In this document: positions 1 to 9,256 of the stretch, one piece after another | Layout: every line of letters begins with the position of its first letter | Numbering within the stretch: the first letter of the stretch is position 1 | Origin: Scalesia atractyloides | Taxonomy: Eukaryota; Streptophyta; Magnoliopsida; Asterales; Asteraceae | Assembly: GCA_947069175.1 (NCBI GenBank) | Contig: CAMTDV010000003.1 | Location: 29,600,853 to 29,664,852 of the forward strand | Reading direction: 5' to 3' | Length of the DNA stretch: 64,000 bases | Notes under the pieces: model-generated | What the model was told of the DNA's origin: nothing | Seen by the model: the letters and a program-made list of their open reading frames with translations, nothing else | The model's database searches: none | Position numbers and translations under genes: made by a program

Positions 1-417
1 TTACTTTGTTATATTCTGATGCGATTCAGACGAATTTTAATGGCACGTGTTTTCCGGAAAGTTAAAGTGTTTTCATATTAAATGTCCCTAATTAGGGATT
101 TTTATTTGTATTTCAACCATAAAATACTTTCGTGCCTTTCGTTGCTCGTTCCGACAGTTTTCAGAAACTTGCTGGCATGAATAGTGTGTTCCGGTGAATC
201 GTGTTTTCAGTATTTTGCCAACATATTTGGACATAGTTTGTTGTTTTCTCACAATGTGAAGAAGTAACGATGTTGTTTGGCATGATTAACCATGTCATAT
301 GATTGCTAGTCTTTACGCAACCTAATCATGCATTAATTAACTCATAGCAAACGTAATAAATTGTATTAATCAAGTTGTTAAGTTGTACGGAATTTACCAT
401 TATTTTGTCGGTTGTCA
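1..417 (-). mobile_element. Element B: partial 3' LTR (runs off window)
   Basis: Non-coding AT-rich sequence lying directly beyond the polypurine tract of the minus-strand gypsy element B. Read on the minus strand, the tract (421-430) is followed after two bases by TGACAACCGAC, a plausible LTR start. No second copy is present in the window, so the LTR identity rests on position alone and its far end lies outside the window. I see no gene in it. Confidence 0.5.
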
Positions 418-420
418 TAT

Positions 421-430
421 TCTCCCCCCG
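421..430 (-). other. Element B polypurine tract
   Basis: On the minus strand this reads CGGGGGGAGA and sits between the end of the pol reading frame and the presumed 3' LTR. In LTR retrotransposons this tract primes plus-strand DNA synthesis. The G-run position and its neighbours support the call. Confidence 0.65.
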
Positions 431-453
431 TTAAATGAATTTCATCCCAAAAT

Positions 454-816
454 TCAAGCCGTGTTATTATTTGTAGGGGATCCTTGGAACAAATGCGGGT
501 ACTTGGATTTGATTGGATCCTCAGGTTCCCAAGTATACTCTGGGCCGTGACGTGAGTTCCAAATAACTTTAACCAGTTTAATACGACTTCTCCGTGTCTT
601 GTGGACCTTCCAGTCCGTAATCTCAACGGGTTCTTCAGCAAAATAGAGTTTGTCGTTGATGTGAATCTCATCCGCTGGAAAGATAACTGTTTCTTGTGTA
701 GGACTCTTCTTGAGATTATTCACATGGAATGTGTCGTGTACGCTACTGAGCTCGCCCGGTAACTTTAACTTATAAGCTACGGTTCCAATCTTTTCCAAGA
801 TTTCGAAGGGTCCAAT
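454..816 (-). pseudogene. pol: Element B: gypsy integrase C-terminal / chromodomain-like end
   Basis: C-terminal part of a Ty3/gypsy polyprotein. It contains the conserved FHVNNLKK block that follows the integrase core and a terminal GPEYTWEPED...KYPHLF block typical of plant chromovirus-type integrase tails, thought to guide insertion into chromatin. Residues before IGPFEILEKIG on this strand belong to the LTR of element A, which inserted here. The rest of the integrase continues on the other side of A from 11852, ending ...LNPRYIG, so the frame resumes exactly once one copy of the CCAAT duplication is discounted. The tail reaches a normal stop. It is a fragment of a dead element. Confidence 0.85.
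812..816. repeat. Target site duplication CCAAT (left copy, element A)
   Basis: Five bases immediately before the TGTGACATCC start of the A 5' LTR. The same CCAAT follows the 3' LTR at 11852-11856. Five bases is the usual duplication size for plant gypsy integrases, and both copies fall in the interrupted integrase codons of element B. Confidence 0.9.
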
Positions 817-1190
817 TGTGACATCCCGGCTTTTCAGGTATCTTAAACGCGCTACTTCATGGTTATTCATTCCTACGCTGATTTAATTCGGAGAATTAAA
901 TTACACGCTCGCAATAACTACGCTAACTTTGTGAATCTATTGGGTGAATTACGTGCTATGTGTTATTAGACGTTTGTAGATTTTGTAGATTATTATAACA
1001 CGCCTTGATTTCTCGATTATTAGTTATAAAAAAATATAATAAATAAATAGCCGAACCGAACCGAGCCACAAAACGTGTCGACCTCACCTCCTTGCGGCGC
1101 AAGGAAATAACCTAAACTTGAGGCCCAACCCACTTAACCCAAACCGCCCCCCCCATCGCGGCCGCACCCCCTCCCCTTTCTTTTCCTTGT

Positions 1191-1205
1191 TATATCTATA
1201 TATAT
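1191..1205 (+). promoter_or_regulatory. Putative LTR core promoter (TATA stretch), element A
   Basis: TATATCTATATATAT is followed about 45 bases later by AAAACCCTAGCACC. The same arrangement occurs in the A 3' LTR near 9635 and, on the minus strand, in the D LTRs near 20827 and 30121. This suggests the start of the R region and transcription a few tens of bases downstream. It is a sequence-pattern call only. Confidence 0.45.
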
Positions 1206-2915
1206 GTATGCATGGATTGTTTGTAAAAAAAAACAACAAAACCCTAGCACCTAGAGGAAGGCGACGGCAGCCCCCCCACTCTCACGATCGCAAAACCTAC
1301 AACTTCCGGATTGATTCCAATCTTGTCCCGGTTCGCTAATCATCATCGTTTCAATGTTAGGGTTTAATTGTTTTGTGATTCACATTAGGGTTTGTGTAAT
1401 CTTGATCATGATTATGTGTAATGGTAGGATTATTAGTATGAAAAGTGTTGTGATTTATGATTAGTTCGGATGATTGTGCGAATCTTTGCGATTGTGATGT
1501 TATGTTGAATACTAAAATCATAGGCTGCGTTTTAGTGATAAAGATCATGTTATATAATTAGGTTTTGCATGAATATTGATATACATGATGATATTTGACA
1601 AATAAACCTGTTGTTAATCATTATTACTAAGCGTCATGATCGTTTAAGCATGTTCTAATGCGATAAAAGTCGAAAACAGTTTGCTGAATGACATTTACAG
1701 CCCACTTCAATTGGCTGTAACCTGATCATTAACTATCGAAAAGTGGATTTTCTGAAGCCTAAAACGTGTATTTTTGAAAAACGCTTCTAATGGCTCTGGA
1801 TTCATATTTTTCTGAGTTGGTTTGCTATTTTTAAGTGGTCATTTAGTGCAGCAGCTGAAGCTGCGTAAATTCTGCAGAATTTGCAGGTTGTTTATCGAGT
1901 CGGATCTCATAGTCTGTAGGGGGTTAGGTCACGAAATTTAGACAGGAATATCCGGAAGTCTCCCACTGGAATTTTTTTAATTGGATGAACGATTATTTTT
2001 AAATAATTTTTCCCGTGGACTGCAGTCAGAAAGCGACGAATCGGACTGCAGCCTGGTATATAAATGTTTATAAATAATTGGTAAAGCGTTAAGAATTGAA
2101 AAGTTTACATAAAATTCTACAGTTTACTTGACACCTCCTTTAAAAAAATTGGAATTTTCGGAACGTTGGAACTATTTTATAAAAATCCTCGAAAACAGCC
2201 CAGTTATGAGCGTACAAGCTGAAACATGATAACTTGCGTTTGTGTGTACCTAAGTGTTGTATGAGTTAACCTGTGTTTATGACAAGTTGGTTTGATCATT
2301 ATTTTGCATGCATGATTTTGGTTTCGAATTGGTTGTTGCGTGTGCCGTGTTAGTTATGCTTAGGATTTTGTGTCAGTGGGTTCACACACTAACTTTAAAT
2401 CGGTTGTCATGTTAGGACGCGATTGGCGTTTCCGTCATTTGCTTATTTTGTGTTATTCTAACCGAGCAATTTAAGGTGAGTTCACGGCCCCTATTTTATC
2501 CGGTTTTGAACAACAGGGGGAGAAACATGTATACGCTCTAAAACTCTAACTTTTACGTTATGCGAAATTAACGTCGTTAACTATTCGGTAACCAAGTTAA
2601 TATTAATGTATGTTATGGTCACTAAGTAGCTTTATCACGGAAGTCCTCAACCAACTCTCAGATCGTTAGTATTGGGTTAGATAGCGGGGAAATTATAAGT
2701 AGTACTACTGGGCCCGACAAGCCCCACCCGAGCTAGTCGCGCTAGCCGACCGGGAATGGTCAACGGGTGATTAATTTGGCCTAACTTTCGCCATGGTCAG
2801 TGATAGACCTGGCAACACTGAGGCAACAACAGTCAGCTTCGATCGCGAACTCTTATGTGACGTAAAAGGCTCACTACCTACATGTTAACATTGAACTTAA
2901 TTACGAACCAGCATT

Positions 2916-2970
2916 ATTATTCCGGGTTAGGAATAATGGAACTATATCGTTATCCTGGGTTAGGGATAAC
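2916..2970 (+). repeat. Two tandem hairpins in the A 5' LTR
   Basis: ATTATTCC-GGGTTA-GGAATAAT (2916-2937) and GTTATCC-TGGGTTA-GGGATAAC (2949-2970) are inverted repeats with 8-bp arms (one arm position changed in the second) and nearly the same loop. The A 3' LTR keeps the second unit perfectly (11395-11416). Related D LTRs carry five such units. Confidence 0.75.
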
Positions 2971-3195
2971 GGGGAAAACAAACTTTTAAACCGAACTTGT
3001 GAACTTATAAAAACCTGTGAACTCACTCTTCTTTAATGTTGACACTTGTTTCTTTATATGTTTCTCAGGATGCTAGGAGCACTAGGTGCACTCACTTGTA
3101 TTTGATCAAGACATTTTTGTCGAGTCTTATTTTCGAATGTTGTTTCGGATTTTTGGTTTTGGCGTTTATGTTGGTGCCCGCTACTTTACTTTACT

Positions 3196-3245
3196 CTAAT
3201 GCTTCCGCTAAACTTTGAAACTAATGCTTCCGCTAAACTTTGAAA
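3196..3245 (+). repeat. 25-bp tandem duplication in the A LTR
   Basis: A 25-base unit starting CTAATGCTTCCGCTAAAC is repeated twice in tandem, and the same doublet is in the 3' LTR near 11642-11691. The duplication therefore predates this insertion. Confidence 0.85.
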
Positions 3246-3408
3246 CTAAGATAATTTGAAAATAACTATGAATGGTTAAACTAATGTTTTTGGTAAACGT
3301 TTAAATAAATCATATAGAGTCGTTCGATATTACTAGTGTCTGAGATTCTGGTTTGATCACATGCCTCGCGGTAATACTCCGTTAGTGGAAATTGAGGGTG
3401 TGACAGAT

Positions 3409-3420
3409 TGGTATCAGAGC
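3409..3420 (+). other. Primer-binding site, element A (tRNA-iMet)
   Basis: TGGTATCAGAGC, the exact 12-base complement of the 3' end of plant initiator Met tRNA, three bases after the 5' LTR. It primes minus-strand DNA synthesis. Confidence 0.95.
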
Positions 3421-3607
3421 CTCTAGCTATAGAGAACCAAGTTTGCATTAAAAGTAGACCTAAACTATAGCTGTTACACGACACTAGACTTAGTTGGCAC
3501 CGAACTGTGATATCTTGCATGTGTTATACTACAATTGCTTTATGTGAGATATATATGTATATTGTGATGCACGCAACTCGTAACTAACTACACCAACCCA
3601 GCAGGCA

Positions 3608-4261
3608 ATGTCATCATCATCATCCGACAAATCTCGACAATCAAGGGCGCCGGGGAAGGCACCCATGGTCGAACCCTCACCACCTTATGGCGTGGAGACA
3701 CGCTCAGCTGCTAAGAAAAGACTCGCTCTAGGAGGGGAGTCGTCCTCTCGTCCGACCACCGCTATACCGGTCGAACCGGTCAACTCGTTAGGAGTAGGGG
3801 ACGATCTACTTAGGGATATGTTAAGGAAACAACTGGAACAGCTAGAGAGAATGCAGGAGACTATCAAAGCACAAGGATGGATGATACATCAACTAACTGG
3901 TAAAACTGGAAAGCTCGAGGAAGAGCAACATGAGAATAGGAGAGTTCGAAACATTTTAGCTAAGGATCTTCGTGCTGAGCAGCTGAGGGCTGACTGGCTC
4001 GAAGACAGAGTTCTTGAGTCCAGTTGGAGGATTCAAGAATTGGAGCAGAATCAAGCACCTGTCCCAGTACCCGCACCAGCACCGGCCCCCCCAGCGCCGG
4101 TAGAGGAAGAAGAGGAGGATCCAGAGGAAGACCCAGAGGAAGATCCAGAGGAAGACCCGGAGGAAGAAGAGCCGGAACAGGACCCGGCTGTTGAAGCTAA
4201 AAACGCCGTAGAGGATGACGGGAACGATTGCGACTTGGGAGATGGAGACGTAGAAGACTAA
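3608..4261 (+). CDS. Element A ORF0: upstream coiled-coil / acidic protein (unknown function)
   Basis: Intact 217-residue ORF between the primer site and gag. The start is an ATG followed by five serine codons. Residues about 60-140 are rich in Leu, Glu, Lys and Gln with heptad-like spacing and look like a coiled coil. They are followed by a Pro-Ala stretch and a repetitive acidic tail (EEDPEEDPEEDP) encoded by a 12-bp tandem repeat, ending DLGDGDVED. I do not recognise a named family. The same ORF, with a shorter acidic tail, lies in the same place in element D (26938-27534, minus), so it is conserved in this gypsy family and separate from gag. It may be an accessory structural or chromatin-binding protein; that is a guess. 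Confidence 0.7.
   Translation: MSSSSSDKSRQSRAPGKAPMVEPSPPYGVETRSAAKKRLALGGESSSRPTTAIPVEPVNSLGVGDDLLRDMLRKQLEQLERMQETIKAQGWMIHQLTGKTGKLEEEQHENRRVRNILAKDLRAEQLRADWLEDRVLESSWRIQELEQNQAPVPVPAPAPAPPAPVEEEEEDPEEDPEEDPEEDPEEEEPEQDPAVEAKNAVEDDGNDCDLGDGDVED
4118..4175 (+). repeat. 12-bp tandem repeat encoding the acidic tail
   Basis: About four to five copies of a 12-base unit like GAGGAAGACCCA encode (E-E-D-P)n inside ORF0. The equivalent stretch of element D has only one or two copies, so the array grew or shrank after the family split. Confidence 0.75.
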
Positions 4262-4521
4262 CTCGTCTCGCCAATCCCCGTTTTGTTTTCCTTAGTTTGT
4301 TTGTTTCCACTTATGTTTGAACTTGAAATTTTATAATTAAACTGAGATGTTTGGTTGGTATTTTGTGAGACATTGCAATTTATTTAACCGAATGTTCCTT
4401 TTGATTGTTTAATTTGTTGGGTTGACATAACTTGTGTGATGATTGAAGTGTGGAATATGATAACTATATTGGATATATATACATATCGGTGTGTGTTTGT
4501 GTTGTCTTGAGAAGATCTGAA

Positions 4522-5792
4522 ATGGCAACTGATCGTCGCGGAAACCTCAACATGTCACCTGAAGAATTGGCCGCATTAATCCAAGAACACGTGAATGCTG
4601 CTCTGGCAGGTGTTCAAAACCCATCGGCAGGTAACCATTATTAAATTTTCATGGGAAAATATAATAGTTGGGCTAGTAGACTTTCTCGCTGACTACCTAT
4701 CCTCTGTCTTCAGGAGGGGATCTTAACCCCTACAAGATGTTCCTTGATGCAAAACCGAGCAAGTTCACGGGTGTGGAAGGACCCATAGGACTGGTCCATT
4801 CGATTGAAAAGTCTGAATCGGTGTTCGAGATGTGCAATTGCCTTGAAGCCAATAAGGTCAAGTATGCTGCCTCAACGTTGGAAGATGGGGCATTAACCTG
4901 GTGGAACGCATAGGTCCAAACGCGTGGACTTGTTGCGGCGAACGCAATGGCCTGGACCGAGTTTAAGGCCCTAATTAAGGAGGAATACTGTCCGCGGGAC
5001 AAAGTTCAGCAGTTGGGGCAAGCGTTATGGAACCACAAGATGGTAGGGTCTGAAATTGAAGCGTACACGGCAAAACATCATGATCTGGTGTTCCTATGTC
5101 CCGATCTGGCTAACACCGTCGAAAAACAACTTGAGTTTTATCTTGGGGGTCTGGTCCCTGAGATCCAGGGCATGGTTATGTCTAGCAACCCTACGACGGA
5201 GCATCAAGCGATTAGGCTGGCGCATAAACTCACCGATAAGGCGGTGGAGCAAAGGAAGTTGCCACCTCGGGGTGCAACCAAAGTTGTCCCTGATAACAAA
5301 AGAAAATTTGAAGACTCACATGCTTGACAGTCTTCGTCAGCCCAACCACAACAAGGAAACCAGAAGCGGTCCAACAATTTCAACAACAATCGGGGTCACA
5401 ATAATCAGTTTGCCAACAACACCCAGAACTCAAGCGGCTATGCGGGTCGAAAGCTGCAATGTAATCGTTGTAACCTCCATCATCACGGCCCTTGCGCTGG
5501 AAATCGCTGCCAACGATGTGGCAAAGTGGGACACGCGGAAAAGGATTGTTGCGGGGAAATCATGTCTCGACAAAATCAGAATCAGCACCAGGGTCAATAG
5601 CAAGGTAATAACCGGGGATGCTATCAGTGCGGTAGCACTGCCCATTTCAAGCGAGACTGCCCGCAGCTTCACAGCAACAACAACAACAACAATAATAATA
5701 ACAACAATGGCAACAATGGAAATGGTGGCACAGGAGGTGCCAAAGGTTGTGCATTCACGCTGGGCCGCGGATAGACCAGAAACGACTCGCAT
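4522..5792 (+). pseudogene. gag: Element A gag (two exons?, broken)
   Basis: Gypsy capsid/nucleocapsid gene. It starts at the ATG of MATDRRGNLNMSPEEL and runs to 4630, then an 83-bp intron-like segment, then resumes at 4714 in the frame GGDLNPYKMF. Conserved blocks follow: LTWWNA, KALIKEEYCPRD, TAKHHDL, FYLGGLVPEIQGMV, then paired zinc knuckles (CQRCGKVGHAEKDC and CYQCGSTAHFKRDC) and an Asn-rich linker (AAC/AAT run near 5683-5725). Stops interrupt it: TAG at 4911-4913, TGA at 5325-5327 (D has CGA there) and TAG near 5598. It would form the particle shell and bind RNA if intact. The matching D gene is 25700-26874 (minus). Confidence 0.85.
4631..4713 (+). other. Putative 83-bp intron in element A gag
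   Basis: Starts GTAACC and ends TCTGTCTTCAG, with a branch-point-like CTGAC at 4690-4694 and a pyrimidine-rich 3' end. Removing it joins codons GCA-G|GA so that gag stays in frame; retaining it gives a TAA at 4642. Element D has no such segment at the matching place (26766-26768), only one extra codon. Size and signals fit a plant intron, but splicing is not shown. Confidence 0.6.
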
Positions 5793-6194
5793 GTGGTCAC
5801 CGGTAAGTTTCCCCTTAACGATCATTTTGCTACTGTACTTTTTGATACGGGTGCGGATAAGAGTTTTATATCTGAGTCTTTTAGGAAGAACCTAAATCTC
5901 ACGCCTAAACCCCTAGAGACCCCTTACGTCATAGAACTAGCCGATGGTAAATCTGTAGATGTGACCCATTTAGTAACCGGTTGTCAACTTAAACTCGCGT
6001 GTCACACATTTACCATTGATCTGATGACATCTACCCTGGGTAGTTTTGACGTGGTAGCCGGAATGGACTGGCTATCCGACGTCCGAGCTGAAGTTCTCTG
6101 TTTCGAGAAAGCTATCCGTATTCCGCTCTCTAATGACGAAGTCTTGATGGTGCAAGGCGAGAAGGCAGGCGCCGTCACAAACGTCATTTCTTGA
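5793..6194 (+). pseudogene. pol: Element A aspartic protease
   Basis: Retroviral-type aspartic protease domain that would cleave the polyprotein. It carries the active-site motif FDTGADKSFIS and the later block GSFDVVAGMDWLSDVRAEVLCFEK, as in gypsy proteases. It is continuous with the end of gag (no separate start expected) and ends at a TGA at 6192-6194, where element D has TAC (Tyr), so the stop is a mutation that cuts protease from RT. Confidence 0.85.
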
Positions 6195-7630
6195 ATGCAA
6201 GCTCAGAAGTATCTTTGGAGAAAGAACTCCTTCGCTTTGCTCGCACTGGTCATCGAGCAGCCTAAGGACGAGAAGTGGATTGAAGATATCCCCGTCGTCC
6301 GTGACTCTTCCGATGTGTTTCCAGAGGAGTTACCTGGTCTTCCACCACATCGACAAGTGGAGTTTGAAATCGAATTGGAAAACTATGCGGCTCCTATCGC
6401 CAAGGCCCCGTACCGCCTAGCTCGAGCAGAGCTTGGAAAAAGGATTTATCTGACCCAGTACTTCGCCATGGGGAGCTCCGGTCCTTTTTGTCAAGAAAAA
6501 GGACGGGACCTTCCACATGTGCATCGACAACAGGGAACTCAATAAGGTTACCGTCAAGAACGGATACCCATTACCTCGCATCGACGATCTCTTCGACCAG
6601 CTTCAAGGGTCAAGCTACTACTCCAAGATTGATCTACGGTCCGGTTATCACCAGTTACGCGTCAGGGAGGAGGATATCTCCAAGACGGCATTTCGTATTC
6701 GGTATGGCCATTATGAGTTCTTGGTCATGCCCTTCGGCCTCACCAATGCACCCGCGGTGTTCATGGACCTCATGAACCGCGTGTGTAAGCCGTATCTCGA
6801 CAAGTTTGTCATCGTGTTCATCGATGATATACTCGTCTACTCTAAGGCTGAAGAAGAACATGCTGAGCATCTACGATTATTGCTGGAACTACTTCAACAG
6901 GAGAAACTATATGCCAAGCTTTCGAAGTGTGATTTCTGGATTTGGGAAGTTCAGTTCCTCAGGCATATCGTGAATGAAAAGGGTATACACGTTGATCCCG
7001 CCAAGATCGATGCTATCAAGAACTGGGAAGCACCTGGGACACCGACAGAGATCCGCCAATTTTTGGGTTTGGCTGGTTACTACAGACGTTTCATATAGGG
7101 ATTCTCAAAGATCGCACAACCGTTTACCACTCTCACCCAGAAGGGCACCAAGTATGCTTGGGGTGACAAGCAGGAAGCAACATTTCAATTGCTGAAGCAG
7201 AAACTTTGCAGTGCACCCATTTTGTCCTTGCCAGAAGGGACAGATGATTTTGTGGTATATTGTGACGCTTCCATTCAGGGATTAGGATGCGTACTCATGC
7301 AACGTGATAAGGTCATCGCGTATGCATCCCGACAGTTGAAGGTTCACGAGAAAAACTACACAACACATGACCTGGAATTGGGAGCAGTTATGTTTGCATT
7401 TAAGATTTGAAGACACTATCTATATGGAACAAAGGGCACAATCTACACGGATCACAAGAGCCTCCAGCATATCTTTGACCAGAAGGAGTTGAACATGCAA
7501 CAGCTTCGCTGGGTCGAACTCCTGAACGATCATGAATGTGCCATTCGGTATCACCCGGGTAAAGCTAACGTGGTAGCTGATGCCCTTAGTAGGAAGGAGC
7601 ACTTGAAACCTCGTCGGGTACGAGCACTAC
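6195..7630 (+). pseudogene. pol: Element A reverse transcriptase and RNase H
   Basis: RT blocks in order: DVFPEELPGLPPHR linker, APYRLARAEL, MCIDNRELNKVTVK, YSKIDLRSGYHQLRV, YEFLVMPFGLTNAPAVF and the catalytic FIDD (6817-6828), then QFLRHIVNEKGIHVDPAKI and the RNase H region (VVYCDASIQGLGCVLMQ; VADALSRKEHLKP). Compared with D, about 35 bp are missing after the APYRL block, between short direct repeats (CAGGAGCTG in D), shifting the frame. Stops occur at 7096-7098 (GAG to TAG relative to D) and 7408-7410 (TGG to TGA). The active site is intact but the protein cannot be made whole. Confidence 0.88.
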
Positions 7631-9107
7631 AGTTAACCATTCATTCGGGATTACCCGAACAGATACGCGACACGCAGCTAGAAGCAGTTAAGGAAGAAAA
7701 CATCAAGGCCGAATCTGTGGGAAAGATGGAACGCGATTGGGAAGTGAAACCCAATGGTGCCCGGTATTTCAAAATCGTATATGGGTACCTCTCTACGGAG
7801 ACCTCAGGAAGCTAGTTATGGACGAAGCTCACAAATCCCGATACTCTGTCCATACTGGTTCGGATAAGATGTATCAAGACCTTAAAGCGACGTACTGGTG
7901 GCCCAACATGAAAGCGGATATAGCCACCTACGTGAGCAAGTGTTTGACTTGTACGAAAGTCAAGGTGGAATACCAGAAGCCATCAGGGCTACTTCAACAA
8001 CCTGAGATCCCAGTGTGGAAATGGGATCAGATCTCGATGGACTTTATCACTAAACTCCCGCGAACTCCGGGTGGTTGCGATACCACTTGGGTAATCGTGC
8101 ATCGTCTAACTAAGTCTGCACATTTCCTAGTGATCAAAGAAACAGATATGATGGATAAGTTGACTCGCGTCTACGTTAAGGATGTAGTTTCTCGGCACGG
8201 GGTGCCAACGTCCATCATCTCAGACAGAGATGCTCATTTCACGTCCAATTTTTGGCAGTCACTTCAGAAAGCGTTGGGTACACGCTTAGATATGAGCACA
8301 ACTTATCACCCTCAGACGGATCGTCAAAGTGAAAGGACCATTCAGACCTTGGAAGACATGCTTAGGGCATGTGTGGTAGACTTCGGGAACAGTTGGGAAA
8401 TCCATCTGCCTTTAGTGGAATTCTCGTATAACAACAGTTACCATACGAGTATTTAGGCAGCACCGTTTGAAGCATTATACGGTCGCAAATGTAGATCACC
8501 GGTCTGTTGGGCAGAAGTCGGTGACAGTCAACTCACAGGTCCTGAGTTGATACTTGAGGCTACTGAAAAGATTGTGCAAATCAAAAACCGCATGGCAGCG
8601 GCACGAGATCGACAGGAAAGCTACACTGATCAACGACACAAACCGCTCGAATTTCAAGTAGGTGACCGCATCCTACTAAAGGTGTCACCCTGGAAGGGTG
8701 TAATCCGTTTTGGGAAACGACGCAAACTAAACCGACGGTACGTAGGCCCATTTGTGATTTCGAAGCATATCGTGCCCGTAGCTTATCAGTTAGACCTTCC
8801 TGCCGAACTCAGTGGAGTTCACAACATTTTTCATGTGTCCAATCTGAAGAAGTGCTTATCATATGAGACCCTAGTTATTCCATTGGATGAGATTCAAGTG
8901 GATGAGCAACTACATTTTGTGGAACAACCTATCGAGATCATGGATCGTGAGATTAAGACTCGTAGGCACAGCAAGATACCGATTGTCAAGGTTTGTTGGG
9001 ACTCTAAGCGTGGACCGGAGTTCACGTGGGAAAGAGAGGAGCAAATGAAAAGCAAATACCCACACCTTTTTGCAGCTGGGCAGCAATCTGACGTTACCTC
9101 CAACTAA
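7631..9107 (+). pseudogene. pol: Element A integrase with chromodomain-like tail
   Basis: Integrase with the zinc-binding HHCC region (HKSRYSVHTGSDKMYQDL...CLTCTKVK), the catalytic core (MDFITKLPRTPGG; ISDRDAHFTSNFW; the Glu block near YHPQTDRQSERTIQ), SH3-like KVSPWKGVIRFGK, the FHVSNLKKC block and a terminal FTWEREEQMKSKYPHLF region. A TAG at 8454-8456 and a frame change near 7800 break it. The natural stop is at 9105-9107, just before the polypurine tract region. In this family the tail is thought to direct insertion into chromatin; here it is a relic. Confidence 0.88.
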
Positions 9108-9108
9108 A

Positions 9109-9256
9109 TTTCAGGACGAAATTATTTCAACATGGGGATGATGTGACAGCCTGAGAATTTCTTATACCATTGCTAACAAACTGAATCTTTGTGCGTTGCA
9201 TTCTAAACCGCGTTTACTCAATTTTTGGGACGAAAATTCTTTCAACATGGGGATAA
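9109..9256 (+). repeat. Duplicated PPT / LTR-start-like segment, element A
   Basis: Two similar segments of about 45 bp (9109-9150 and 9222-9265) each read GACGAAA..TTTCAACATGGGGAT.ATGTGACA. The second abuts the true LTR start (9257) and holds the working polypurine tract ATGGGGATAA. The first is followed by TGTGACAGCCTGAG, which looks like another LTR start but leads into unrelated sequence. Confidence 0.7.

Larger units (their letters stand above)
817..3405 (+). repeat. Element A 5' LTR (2589 bp)
   Basis: Begins TGTGACATCCCGG and ends GTGTGACA, with the iMet primer site three bases later. It matches 9257-11851 along its length with scattered substitutions and small indels, for example about 20 bases present near 10738 but missing near 2310. 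It contains a promoter-like TATA stretch near 1191, two hairpins (2916-2970) and a 25-bp tandem duplication (3196-3245). Short ORFs inside it are not genes. Confidence 0.93.

Noticed and set aside
2961..2972. TAGGGATAAC resembling an I-SceI homing endonuclease site
   Set aside because: Matches only the first ten of eighteen bases; it is the right arm of an LTR hairpin.
5056..5895. 279-residue plus-strand ORF over gag, and its minus-strand counterpart 5430-5825
   Set aside because: Frame-shifted shadows of gag; the true frame carries the zinc knuckles and matches element D.
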